Source of the DNA: Halobacteriales archaeon QS_4_69_225
Lineage (GTDB): Archaea; Halobacteriota; Halobacteria; Halobacteriales; Haloarculaceae
Assembly (NCBI GenBank): GCA_003020965.1
Contig: PXRL01000010.1
Location: 143,916-207,915 of the forward strand
Length of the DNA stretch: 64,000 nt
Direction of reading: 5' to 3'
Shown here: one piece after another, positions 35,774 to 44,204 of the stretch
Numbering within the stretch: position 1 is the stretch's first letter
Layout of the letters: each line of letters starts with the position of its first letter
The notes under the pieces: generated by a model
What the model saw: the letters and a program-made list of their open reading frames with translations, nothing else
What the model was told of the DNA's origin: nothing
Database searches by the model: none
Translations under genes and position numbers: made by a program

Positions 35774-36766
35774 ATGATCTCGAAGGGCTGTGAACAGTGC
35801 GCCGTCGGCGGGAAGATGGTGCTGTTCGTCTACGGCTACTGCGACCAGCGCGACTGCTTTTACTGCCCGCTCGGCGAGAACCGCAAGAACGTGAATCAGG
35901 TGTACGCCAACGAGCGGCCCGTCGAGTCCGACGCCGACGTTCTCGGGGAGGCAAAGCGGATGGACGCCCTCGGAACCTCCATCACCGGCGGCGAACCGCA
36001 GGAGGCCCTGGAGCGGACCTGTCACTACCTCGAACTCCTGAAAGACGAGTTCGGCGCCGACCACCACACCCACCTCTACACGGGCATCACGGGCGGCCGC
36101 GAGAACATGCGCCGCCTCGCCGAGGCCGGCCTCGACGAGATACGGTTCCACCCGCCGTACGAGCAGTGGGGCGAGTTGCACGGCACCGAATGGGAGGAGA
36201 TTCTCCACGTCGCCCGCGAGGAGGGGCTGACGCCGGCCTTCGAGATTCCGGGTATCCGCGCCGAGCCGGAGTTCCTCGAGTTTCTCGACGAGGGCGCCGC
36301 CGAGTTCTGCAACGTCAACGAGTTCGAGATGTCGGACGGCAACTACCGCCGGATGCAGGAGGCCGGCTTCGAGCTAAAGGACGGCCACATGTCGGCGGTC
36401 GAAGGCAGCCACGACGTCCTCGGGGAGATGGGCGACCACGAGAAGGTCTACTTCTGTACCAGCGTCTTCAAGGACGCCGCCCAGCACCGCTCGCGGCTGA
36501 AGCGGATGGCCCGGAACATCCGCCGGGAGTTCGACGACGTCACCGACGACGGCACGCTCGTCTACGGCAAGACCTGGGTGACCGAGCGCCGCCTCGACGA
36601 ACTGGGCGTCCCCGAGGAGTACTACACCGTCAAGTCCGACCACGTCGAGCTGGCGTGGTGGCTGTTGGAGGAGATGATCGAGGAAGGCGACGTCGACGAC
36701 GGCGAAATCGTCGAGCAGTACCCCACCTACGACGGGACGGTCGTCGAGCGGACGCCGCTGGCGTAG
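35774..36766 (+). CDS. Radical SAM protein with CX4CX2C motif (COG2108-like)
   Basis: 330 residues. The cluster motif is Cys23-X4-Cys28-X2-Cys31 (CDQRDCFYC), one residue wider than the canonical CX3CX2C. An additional pair, Cys6 and Cys9 (CEQC), lies close to the N-terminus. The GGEP-type SAM motif follows (ITGGEP, near residue 73) and the rest is a TIM-barrel-like sequence (HLYTGITGG, FEIPGI). It resembles the archaeal family related to pyruvate-formate-lyase activases; the substrate is unknown. Confidence 0.8.
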   Translation: MISKGCEQCAVGGKMVLFVYGYCDQRDCFYCPLGENRKNVNQVYANERPVESDADVLGEAKRMDALGTSITGGEPQEALERTCHYLELLKDEFGADHHTHLYTGITGGRENMRRLAEAGLDEIRFHPPYEQWGELHGTEWEEILHVAREEGLTPAFEIPGIRAEPEFLEFLDEGAAEFCNVNEFEMSDGNYRRMQEAGFELKDGHMSAVEGSHDVLGEMGDHEKVYFCTSVFKDAAQHRSRLKRMARNIRREFDDVTDDGTLVYGKTWVTERRLDELGVPEEYYTVKSDHVELAWWLLEEMIEEGDVDDGEIVEQYPTYDGTVVERTPLA

Positions 36767-37121
36767 CGCGGATACGGACGCCGACGGCGAACGGAGGAGC
36801 CATCGATCTCTTTCGTCGACGTGTTTCGAATCGAGCGGGACCGCCGGTCGCGCTGACCGTGCGAACGGCGACGAAGCCGCCGTGAGCAGAGAGCGGGTCG
36901 CCGTCGGCTCGCGCCGCCGGCGTGGCGCGGGCGACCGGGAGACGCCGGAAGAGGTTCCGCAGTATTCGGGCGCTTGCGCCCGGATTTCGCGTCGACCCGG
37001 CGGCGCGACCGTCGGGAGTTCTTTCCACCTCCGGACGGGATGCAGCGAGCGTCCGGAACTTAATAGGCCGGAGACTGACGCCGACATGTTCATTCATTCC
37101 GAATAGAGTTTTGCTCGTGGG
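36767..37121. other. Intergenic region upstream of the large surface protein
   Basis: 355 bases without a convincing gene; small frames here have compositions expected of antisense or noncoding DNA. A TATA-like CTTAATAGG near 37057 lies about 60 bases before the ATG at 37122. A six-codon frame, ATG at 37086 reading MFIHSE, lies in the predicted leader. Confidence 0.5.
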
Positions 37122-39926
37122 ATGAGGGGTGCCCGAAGCAAACTGGACGCAGTGTCGTGTGGTCGTATAGCCGGGAAGCTGGTCCCATCGTCGGACCATC
37201 TTCGCCGTATCGTCGTCGCCGTCGCGCTCGTCGCGGTCGTCGCCGCAGCACTGTCGGCGGCCGGTACGGCCGCGGCCAGCGAGAACGGCGCGGTCTACGT
37301 CAACGAGAGTGGATACGTCGAGTTCATCGATCAAGAGGGGACGCAGAACGCGACGGACGAGCGGGCGGATGTCGTCGGTACCGCCGTCGACCTGAACGGC
37401 GACGGTAACGTCGAGGCACCGGTGGTGGACGGCGGAACGCTCAGGCTCGTCCGGCCGGACGGAACCAACGAAACACTGGTCGCCGACGGCGTTGCCGCGG
37501 TGGCCATCGCGGTGGACGACGTCGACGGCGACAGGACGTCCGACGTGCTCTACGTGAACGAGTCGGACGGCAACAGTATCTGGCGGGTCAGCGGCAACGG
37601 GGAGACCCGAAAGCCCCTGGCGGACGTCGAGGCGACCGCCGTCGCCGGATACGACGACTTCGACGGCGACGGCGCGGACGATGTCGTCTTCGTCGGCGAC
37701 ACGAGCATCAGGTACACCAACGGGACCGGCGTCGTCGACACGGGGTACAGCAGCGTCGGGCAGAACTACGGGGTCGCCGTCGGTCCGCTGGCGGACTACG
37801 ACGGTTCCGAAACGCTCCGCGTGGCCGTCGTCAACCAGGACAACGACGTCTCGCTAATCAACGCCAGCGGCGGCGAGATGATCCTCGGCGGCGGCGGAGA
37901 CGTCGCAAAGGCGCCGGTCGGGAAGACCGACCTCAACGGCGACGGCACCAGCGAGGTCGTCTACGTCGGCGGCAGCAGCAGACTGGAGGTCATCGAGGTC
38001 GGCGGCGACTCGCGGCAGAAGACCAGCGTCGGCTCGTCGATCACGGTCGACGAGACGGTCGGCGCCGCCGGCGGCCAGGGCATCGACCTCACGCCGCCGC
38101 CGGTCAGCGTCCACGCTCCGGTGGACCGGACGTACATCAAGTACGCGGAGAAGGTGCCGCTGAACGTGAGCGCCGAGGAGGAGGGCACAACGACGTGGCA
38201 GTACAGCATCGACAGCATCAGAGACGGCGAAAAAGTGCCGTTCGAACCCAATACCTACCTCAGCGATGAGGAGGATCTCGACCCGGGCAAGCAGTACAAC
38301 CTGACGGTGTACGCGGAGGACTCCGACGGCAACGTCAGAACGGTCGAGCGCACGTTCGGCGTCGGGGAGTCGGGGTCGACGGCGGTCTACATCGACGACG
38401 AGTCCGGCAACCTCTCGTACATCACCCCCGACCCCGACCAGAAGCGGGTGGTGGAGACGTCGGTGTCCAGAGACGAGGAAAGCGGCTTCGTCGCGGCGGG
38501 GCCGGCAATCCACTACGACGCCGACGGACAACTCGAAATCCCGTACGTCAGGAAAGGCGCCGATAGCGATAACGAGCCGCCGCTGAAGCTCTACCACGTC
38601 GCCAACGGGTCGACCACGGTGCTCGAAGAGGACGCGATGAAGGGCCTCGACGGCGGGAAGATCGCGACCGCCGACTTCGACGACGACGGCCGGTTCGACA
38701 TCGTCTACCGGGGAGAGAACAAGAACCTAAGGCGGGTCGACGGAGACACTGATTCGGAACAGTTCGTCGACGAGGACACGGACCCGCAGGCGATAATCGG
38801 GTCGGCCGACGTGGTCGAGACCGATCCCGGCCGGGAGATCGTCTGGATCGACGCGAGCAGTGAAGTGAAGGCCGTCAGCCAGGGCTCCAGGGAAGTGTAC
38901 GGCAGTGAAGAACTATCGTTCGACGAGTCGCTGGGAAGCAACAACAACGTCGGCGCCGGCGAGCCGCTGCCGATCGTCAGGGGCGGGCCGAAGTACTTCC
39001 CCATCGTCGACGGCTCGGACAACCCCGGCGTGCTCAGCGCGAGCGACACGAGCTACTACCAGCGACTCGCCGACGCGAACGCGGAGAAGGCTCCGGTCGG
39101 ACTGGCCGACATCAACAGCGACGCCTGGAAGGAGCTGTTGTTCATCGACAAGGAAAACGGCGAGGTGAGGTACACGAGGGCGGACCCGGAGCGGGCGCCT
39201 GAAAACGAGGTCAAGGAAGTTGGGGTCAACGACGACGGAGAGCTCGTGACGGACGGCACCGGGGAGGCCATCGAGCCCGACGCCAGCGTGGGCATAGTAG
39301 CGACCCACTTCGCACAGCGGGTCAACGACTATTACGTGTATCCGGGCGACGACACGGCGCCGAGCGTCGAGATACTCGAGCCGGTCGACACCGAGTACGA
39401 GGACGGGGTTCCGATCGACGTGCGGACCGACGAGCCGATCGACGAGTGGTACTACAGCGTCGACGGCGGCCCGGAGACCAAGTTCGACGGCCCCCAGCAG
39501 CTCCTCACGGACCTGCCGAGAGGGAGCCACACGATCACGGTCAGGGCCGTCGACTTCGAAGGCGACGACGGGGAGGCGTCGGAGACCTTCCAGGTCGCGC
39601 GGGACGACCCCGACGAGGCGGAGGCGGCACAGACGACGCCCCAGACGCCGACGCCGACGCCGCAGACGGCGGCGACGGCGACGCCGGCACCGACTGCGAC
39701 CCCGACGCCGACGCCGGCCACGGCACCGGCCGCGACGCCGACGCCGGCCACGACATCGAACGCGACGTCGACGCCAACCGCGACGTCGACCGCAGAATCG
39801 ACGTCCACCACGGCGACCGCCGGCGCGGAGCAGGCCGGCTCCCTGAACTGGGTGTTCCCGCTGCTCGTGTTGGTCGTCATAGCGATCGCGGTGGTCGCGG
39901 TCCGGCAGCTCGACCGCGAGGAGTAA
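37122..39926 (+). CDS. Large surface protein with FG-GAP/VCBS-like repeats and C-terminal membrane anchor
   Basis: 934 residues. A long N-region precedes a signal peptide (RRIVVAVALVAVVAAAL, about residues 28-50). At least six repeats carry Ca-binding-like Asp motifs (DLNGDGNVE, DVDGDRTSD, DFDGDGADD, DLNGDGTSE, DFDDDGRFD, DINSDAWKE), as in integrin-like propeller blades. Two Ig/cadherin-like segments (PPPVSVHAPVDRTYIKYAE; APSVEILEPVDTEYEDG) interrupt them. A Thr/Pro/Ala stalk (about 845-905) and one membrane helix with a charged tail follow. Probably an adhesin or cell-surface scaffold, glycosylated on the stalk. Confidence 0.8.
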   Translation: MRGARSKLDAVSCGRIAGKLVPSSDHLRRIVVAVALVAVVAAALSAAGTAAASENGAVYVNESGYVEFIDQEGTQNATDERADVVGTAVDLNGDGNVEAPVVDGGTLRLVRPDGTNETLVADGVAAVAIAVDDVDGDRTSDVLYVNESDGNSIWRVSGNGETRKPLADVEATAVAGYDDFDGDGADDVVFVGDTSIRYTNGTGVVDTGYSSVGQNYGVAVGPLADYDGSETLRVAVVNQDNDVSLINASGGEMILGGGGDVAKAPVGKTDLNGDGTSEVVYVGGSSRLEVIEVGGDSRQKTSVGSSITVDETVGAAGGQGIDLTPPPVSVHAPVDRTYIKYAEKVPLNVSAEEEGTTTWQYSIDSIRDGEKVPFEPNTYLSDEEDLDPGKQYNLTVYAEDSDGNVRTVERTFGVGESGSTAVYIDDESGNLSYITPDPDQKRVVETSVSRDEESGFVAAGPAIHYDADGQLEIPYVRKGADSDNEPPLKLYHVANGSTTVLEEDAMKGLDGGKIATADFDDDGRFDIVYRGENKNLRRVDGDTDSEQFVDEDTDPQAIIGSADVVETDPGREIVWIDASSEVKAVSQGSREVYGSEELSFDESLGSNNNVGAGEPLPIVRGGPKYFPIVDGSDNPGVLSASDTSYYQRLADANAEKAPVGLADINSDAWKELLFIDKENGEVRYTRADPERAPENEVKEVGVNDDGELVTDGTGEAIEPDASVGIVATHFAQRVNDYYVYPGDDTAPSVEILEPVDTEYEDGVPIDVRTDEPIDEWYYSVDGGPETKFDGPQQLLTDLPRGSHTITVRAVDFEGDDGEASETFQVARDDPDEAEAAQTTPQTPTPTPQTAATATPAPTATPTPTPATAPAATPTPATTSNATSTPTATSTAESTSTTATAGAEQAGSLNWVFPLLVLVVIAIAVVAVRQLDREE

Positions 39927-40053
39927 CGACGGAGGCGGGACGACCGCCACCCTCATTCCGCCGGCGTCGTCGACCCGGGGCCGTCAGGCGTCCCGGTGGA
40001 CGACCCGTGAGGCTTTTTCCCGACAGAGGGACACGAGGAGACAGGTTCGCCCG

Positions 40054-41073
40054 ATGCTCCCCGACGACTCCTCCCTCCGGCGGCGGATGCTGCTGACGAT
40101 CGCCCTCGTCGTGCTGTTGCCGTTCGTGTTCGTCTACGTGTTCGTAGCGGTGATCAACGGCGTCTTCCTGCCGTTCCTGGAGGCGCTGGACTACGGTCCC
40201 TACCCGGGCCGGGTGTACGTCGAGCCGTGGCTGGCCGCCCTCGTCGTCGCCGGCGGCCTCGTCGTACAGGCGCGGTTCGGCCCCGGAACCGTCGTGGACG
40301 GGGTCGGGGCGCGCCGCGTCGACGCCGACTCACACCCCGATCTCCACGGCTCGGTGGTCCGGCTGTCGGCCGTCGCGGACATCGAACCCCCGGACGTCGC
40401 CGTGACGAGCAACGGAGCGCCGAACGCGATGGCCGTCAGGGGCCCGGCCTCGACGCCGGTGGTCGTCGTGACGACCGGGCTGCTGGGGCGGCTCGACGAG
40501 CGGGAGCGGGAGGCGGTGCTCGCCCACGAGATCGCCCACCTGAAGAACCGCGACGCGACGGTGATGACCGTCGCGTGGCTGCTGCCGACGGCGACGTACT
40601 ACGTCGCGACGGCGTCGTACTACCTGCTGTACGGGGTCGCCCGGATGTTCGGCTACGGCGGCGACACCTCCGACGGCGACGGCGAGGGTGCGGCGAAGGT
40701 GATACTGGTGCTCCTCGTCGCCGCCGTGCTGACGCTGGCACTGTCGGCGATGTTCTGGGCGGCGAGCGTCCTCGTCCATCGGGTGTTGAGCCGGTACCGG
40801 GAGTACGCCGCCGACCGGGGGGCGGCGGCACTGACCGGCGACCCGGTGGCGCTGGCGAGTGCGCTCCGGACGATGGACGAGACGATGCCTGAGGTGCCCG
40901 ACCGGGACCTCCGGGAGCTGGACGGCGGAACGGAGGCGCTGTACGCGGCGCCGCTGGAGACGCGGGCCTTCGGCGGCGAGGAACTCGTCTCGACGGACGT
41001 GTTCCCGGAGACGCACCCGCCGACCGGCGAGCGGATCGAGCGGCTCCGCGAGATGGCGGGTGAGCTGTCGTGA
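40054..41073 (+). CDS. M48-family membrane zinc metalloprotease (HtpX-like)
   Basis: 339 residues. Two N-terminal membrane helices precede the zinc site HEIAH (in VLAHEIAHLKNRD). Two more helices follow, then the third ligand in YREYAADRGA. This matches HtpX-like membrane proteases for quality control of membrane proteins. A purine-rich GAGGAG lies upstream of the ATG. The next gene starts at GTG inside the stop codon, suggesting coupling. Confidence 0.88.
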   Translation: MLPDDSSLRRRMLLTIALVVLLPFVFVYVFVAVINGVFLPFLEALDYGPYPGRVYVEPWLAALVVAGGLVVQARFGPGTVVDGVGARRVDADSHPDLHGSVVRLSAVADIEPPDVAVTSNGAPNAMAVRGPASTPVVVVTTGLLGRLDEREREAVLAHEIAHLKNRDATVMTVAWLLPTATYYVATASYYLLYGVARMFGYGGDTSDGDGEGAAKVILVLLVAAVLTLALSAMFWAASVLVHRVLSRYREYAADRGAAALTGDPVALASALRTMDETMPEVPDRDLRELDGGTEALYAAPLETRAFGGEELVSTDVFPETHPPTGERIERLREMAGELS

Positions 41074-42173
41074 GACGGCGCCGGCTGCTGGCGGCGATCG
41101 GGACGGCGACCCTCGGGGCGCTCGCCGGGTGCGGCTACGCCCCCGCCGGCGGCGAGGTACGTCGAACGGAAACCCTCGACCTGGGGAGCGTCGACCCGCG
41201 GTCGTCCGGGACGCTGTTCGCCGTCGATTATAACCGGGTCGTCGGCGTCGCGAACGGGCGCCACTACGTCTTCGGGGAGGACGGACCCGGGTTCGTCGAC
41301 GGCGCGGACCTGACGGTCGTCGGCCGGGACGCGTCGAGCAGGTGGGGCTACGTCCATCCGTCCGACGCACGTGCGCTGGCTCTCGGCGATGGCGTCTACC
41401 TGCTCGACGAGGCCTCGCGGGTCGTCGCGGTCGGGCCGACGGAGGTCGACGGCGACGACGGGGCGACGGAGACGAAGACGACGGAGCGGTGGCGCGTTCC
41501 CGTCGTCGACCCCGACCCGCCCCTCGTCGCCGCCGGAGCGACCGCGTACGTCGCCGCCGCCGACGGCGTCGCCGCCGTCCGGGACGGAGGGGTCGCCTGG
41601 CGCCGGTCGTTCGAGGCGGTCGATACGCTCCGGACGCTCGACGGCGGCCTCCTGGTCCGGACGGGCGAGACGCTGGTCGCGCTGGACAGCGCCGGCGGGC
41701 GGCGGTGGCGGCGGTCGGTCGACCCCGGCGCGACGGTGGTCGTCGGGGCCGGCCGCGCCGTCGTCGCCGGCGAGAGCGTCGTCGGAGTCGGCCCCGACGG
41801 GACCGCCGAGTGGGACCTGGAGCCGGGCGGAGCGATCCGGGGGCTCGTCGGGACGGACGGCCGGGTGGCCGTTCTCGGGTCCGACGGGACCCGGGTCGTC
41901 GCCGCCGCCGACGGAACGGAGCTGTGGACGGGCGGGGCCGCCGTTCGCCCGGACGCCGTCGTCGTCGGGCCGGAGGCGCTCTACTACGTTCTGGGGCGGG
42001 CCGTCGGCGCCGTCGACGGAGACGGCCGGCGGTGGCGCCGGGGACTGCCGGACGACCGGGAGGGGTGCTGTCCAGCCGTCGGGTGGCTCGACGGCGAGAC
42101 GGTCGCGTTCCTGCTGGAGTCGGGCGAGATCGTCTGGCTCCAGCGGAAGACCCGGAACCGGGGGTTACTTTGA
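41070..42173 (+). CDS. PQQ-like beta-propeller Tat lipoprotein
   Basis: 367 residues. The N-terminus MRRRRLLAAIGTATLGALAGC is a Tat signal with lipobox. The mature part is a chain of PQQ/WD-like blades (VAWRRSFEAVDTLRTLDGGL; GRRWRRSVDPGATVVVGAGR). GTG at 41070 overlaps the protease stop (GTGA). Predicted outer-face scaffold, perhaps a partner of the protease. No enzymatic site. Confidence 0.78.
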   Translation: MRRRRLLAAIGTATLGALAGCGYAPAGGEVRRTETLDLGSVDPRSSGTLFAVDYNRVVGVANGRHYVFGEDGPGFVDGADLTVVGRDASSRWGYVHPSDARALALGDGVYLLDEASRVVAVGPTEVDGDDGATETKTTERWRVPVVDPDPPLVAAGATAYVAAADGVAAVRDGGVAWRRSFEAVDTLRTLDGGLLVRTGETLVALDSAGGRRWRRSVDPGATVVVGAGRAVVAGESVVGVGPDGTAEWDLEPGGAIRGLVGTDGRVAVLGSDGTRVVAAADGTELWTGGAAVRPDAVVVGPEALYYVLGRAVGAVDGDGRRWRRGLPDDREGCCPAVGWLDGETVAFLLESGEIVWLQRKTRNRGLL

Positions 42174-42815
42174 GGCGCCGAGCGCGACGGCGGCGCCGAC
42201 GGCGACCAGCACCGCGCCGCCGGCCAGGCCGTCGCTCGGCCGGCCGGCCGCGGCGAGGGCGCCGAAGACGGTCAGGCCGCCGCCGAGACAGCCGACCACG
42301 CCGACCGTCCGGGTGCGCCGCCGGAGGCGACCGCCGCGCTGGCGGTGGTAGTCGACCGCCGCCAGGCCGACGATGACGGCCGCGAGCGCGCCGACGAGCA
42401 GGCCCGCGACGGCGCCGGCGGCGACCAGCCCGAGGGCGACCAGGAGGCCGGCGGCGAGCGACGCCGACGGCGAGGCGGGGTTGACCGACGCGCCGTGGCG
42501 GGCGTGGTAGAGCACCGGCGGGACCGCGACGACGGCGGCGACGAGGGCGCCGAACAGCGGTCGGTCGACGACGATTCCGTACAGCAGCAGCGGGGCGGCG
42601 CCGAGGAAGCCGGCCCCGAGAACGGCGTCGGGGCGGAAGGCCGTCGTCGGATCCTCGGAGCGGACGACGCCGAACGTCACGAACGGGTACAGCAGCGCGA
42701 CGCTGACGAGCGCCGTCGCGAGGTGGTCCGACGAGAAGAGGACGCCGAACAGCGCGAAGGCGAACGACAGCAGGAGGCCGACGAGGGGGGCCGCTTCGGG
42801 GACCGGGCGGCTCAT
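42165..42815 (-). CDS. Polytopic membrane protein of unknown function
   Basis: 216 residues with about six to seven hydrophobic helices and short loops (LVGLLLSFAFALFGVLF; LLYGIVVDRPLFGALVAAVV). A twin-basic loop RQRGGRLRRRTR sits before the last two helices. ATG at 42815 is chosen over the ATG at 42836, seven codons upstream. It overlaps the lipoprotein gene tail-to-tail by nine bases. No transporter signature recognised. Confidence 0.65.
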   Translation of the reverse strand: MSRPVPEAAPLVGLLLSFAFALFGVLFSSDHLATALVSVALLYPFVTFGVVRSEDPTTAFRPDAVLGAGFLGAAPLLLYGIVVDRPLFGALVAAVVAVPPVLYHARHGASVNPASPSASLAAGLLVALGLVAAGAVAGLLVGALAAVIVGLAAVDYHRQRGGRLRRRTRTVGVVGCLGGGLTVFGALAAAGRPSDGLAGGAVLVAVGAAVALGASK

Positions 42816-42881
42816 CACGCCGCGTTCGATCGGCACCGGTAAATCGCTGGCGTTCCGGGGTGTCAGGTCATGTATAGTTAC

Positions 42882-43059
42882 GCGAGAGCCGGCCAGTCAG
42901 CCGGCCTCGGGTGGGAACTCGAACGGGGCCGACCGCTCGCGGGGCGAGCCGACGCAAGCACCGCAGCGGAGCGAGGCGCAGCCCGCGAGCGGGAGGGGGC
43001 GTTCGGAAACGCCATTATCACCGCCGAAGCACGCTATTCCCTCCTCACTAAACAATATT
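42882..43059 (-). repeat. Dispersed repeat, copy 2
   Basis: Reverse-complement partner of 27226-27403. Read on the minus strand it begins CAATATTGTTTAGTGAGG and carries the same blocks in the same order to the end. Differences between the copies look substitutional, with few indels. Confidence 0.65.
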
Positions 43060-43114
43060 GGGTGTCGACCCACGGTAGCGTTCATATAAGAGGTCATAGG
43101 GAGCCTGAAGACTG

Positions 43115-43220
43115 AGAAAGCCCTCGGCGCTCTCGACTCCCGCGGCTCGTTGCGCGCTTCGGGCGCGTTGCGCCCTGCAGTGCTTACGTCGCCGAGGTTC
43201 GCCGAGAGCGCCTCGCCCGA
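43115..43220. repeat. Inverted-repeat element, copy 1
   Basis: A roughly 105-base unit beginning GAAAGCCC. Its arms GGCGCTCTCG (43127-43136) and CGAGAGCGCC (43203-43212) are perfect inverted repeats enclosing GC-rich low-complexity DNA. A related unit lies at 52278-52382. The arrangement suggests a small nonautonomous repeat. Confidence 0.55.
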
Positions 43221-43259
43221 CCCACAAGCGTTTAATCGCGGCCGCGGCTACGTGCCCGC

Positions 43260-43721
43260 ATGGCGGACTGCCCACTCGCGGACGACTGCCCCAGTTTCTC
43301 CGAGCGGATCGAGGGGATGGGGTGTCAGCACTACGGCGACCGCGGCGGCGCCGAGTGGTGCTCTCACTACAGCCAGCCGATCCGCGACCTCAAACAACAG
43401 CCGGTGCAGCTCGGCGAGGAGATCGTCGTCGAGGTCGACGACATCCACGAGTCCGGCGCCGGGGTGGGTCGCACGGACGACGGCTTCATCGTGATGGTCG
43501 ACGGCGTGTTGCCGGAGGCCCGCGCGAGAGTGCGCATCACCGACGTCCGCTCGAACCACGCCCGCGCCGAGGAGGTCGAGCGACTCCCGATGGAAAACGA
43601 CGCCGACGACGAGCCGGCGGGCGACGACGAGGACGCAGACGAAGACGACGACCGCAGCGAGCGCGAACGGGCACTCGACCGCGAGCGGCTGGGCAGCCGC
43701 GAGAACTTCTGGGGCAGTTGA
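43260..43721 (+). CDS. TRAM-domain protein with N-terminal cysteine cluster
   Basis: 153 residues. Cysteines 4, 10, 22 and 34 could bind zinc. A TRAM domain follows (about residues 45-108: QLGEEIVVEVDDIHESGAGV ... DGVLPEARARVRITDV). The C-terminus is acidic low-complexity. TRAM domains bind RNA in tRNA-modifying enzymes and archaeal RNA chaperones, so a role in RNA handling is likely. The Tfx gene starts inside its stop codon. Confidence 0.82.
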   Translation: MADCPLADDCPSFSERIEGMGCQHYGDRGGAEWCSHYSQPIRDLKQQPVQLGEEIVVEVDDIHESGAGVGRTDDGFIVMVDGVLPEARARVRITDVRSNHARAEEVERLPMENDADDEPAGDDEDADEDDDRSERERALDRERLGSRENFWGS

Positions 43722-44170
43722 GCCTCCACGCCGACGAACTGCTCGAACGGGCGGGCTTCGAGGCGGAGACGAGCGCGCTCACCCGGCGGCAGGCCGAGGT
43801 GCTGGCGCTCCGCGAGGAGGGCCACGCGCAGGCCGACATCGCCGACGTGTTGGGGACCTCGCGGGCGAACGTCTCCAGCATCGAGTCCAGCGCCCGGGAG
43901 AACGTCGCGAAGGCCCGCGAGACGGTCGCCTTCGCGGAGGCGCTGTCGGCGCCGGTCCAGCTGACCGTCGAGGCCGGCACCGACCTCTACGACGTGCCGG
44001 AGATGGTGTACTCGGCCTGCGACGACGCCGGCGTGAAGGTCGCCCGGACCGCGCCGGAGGTGATACGGCTCGTCGGCGACGACGCCGGCGACGCCGTCCA
44101 CGGCCGCGAGGTGCGCCGCGACATCACCGTCACCGTCACCGGCGACGGGTCGGTCCAGGTCAGGGAGTGA
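43718..44170 (+). CDS. Tfx family DNA-binding protein
   Basis: 150 residues from a TTG start that overlaps the TRAM stop by four bases (TTGA). The Tfx helix-turn-helix is clear: LTRRQAEVLALREEGHAQAD followed by IADVLGTSRANVSSIESSAR. The C-terminal domain (VEAGTDLYDVPEMVYSACDD) may bind a ligand. No ATG or GTG exists before the HTH, so TTG is favoured. Tfx was first described as a regulator of molybdenum formylmethanofuran dehydrogenase genes in methanogens; its haloarchaeal target is unknown. Confidence 0.85.
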   Translation: MSLHADELLERAGFEAETSALTRRQAEVLALREEGHAQADIADVLGTSRANVSSIESSARENVAKARETVAFAEALSAPVQLTVEAGTDLYDVPEMVYSACDDAGVKVARTAPEVIRLVGDDAGDAVHGREVRRDITVTVTGDGSVQVRE

Positions 44171-44204
44171 CCGCACTTATATCGCCGGCGGCCGACGGAC
44201 CGGC

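Larger units (their letters stand above)
42816..43259. other. Repeat-rich intergenic region
   Basis: 444 bases without a convincing gene. It contains copy 2 of the 178-base dispersed repeat (42882-43059), then an inverted-repeat element (43115-43220), then the promoter of the TRAM gene: GTTTAATC about 28 bases before the ATG at 43260, which predicts a leaderless mRNA. Confidence 0.6.

Noticed and set aside
36882..37106. Possible 74-residue protein upstream of the surface protein
   Set aside because: Composition Arg/Gly/Pro-rich with no acidic bias; better explained as noncoding leader DNA.
42870..43115. Possible 81-residue protein
   Set aside because: It lies across the dispersed repeat copy 2 on the strand opposite to the one with conserved reading, and lacks haloarchaeal codon character.
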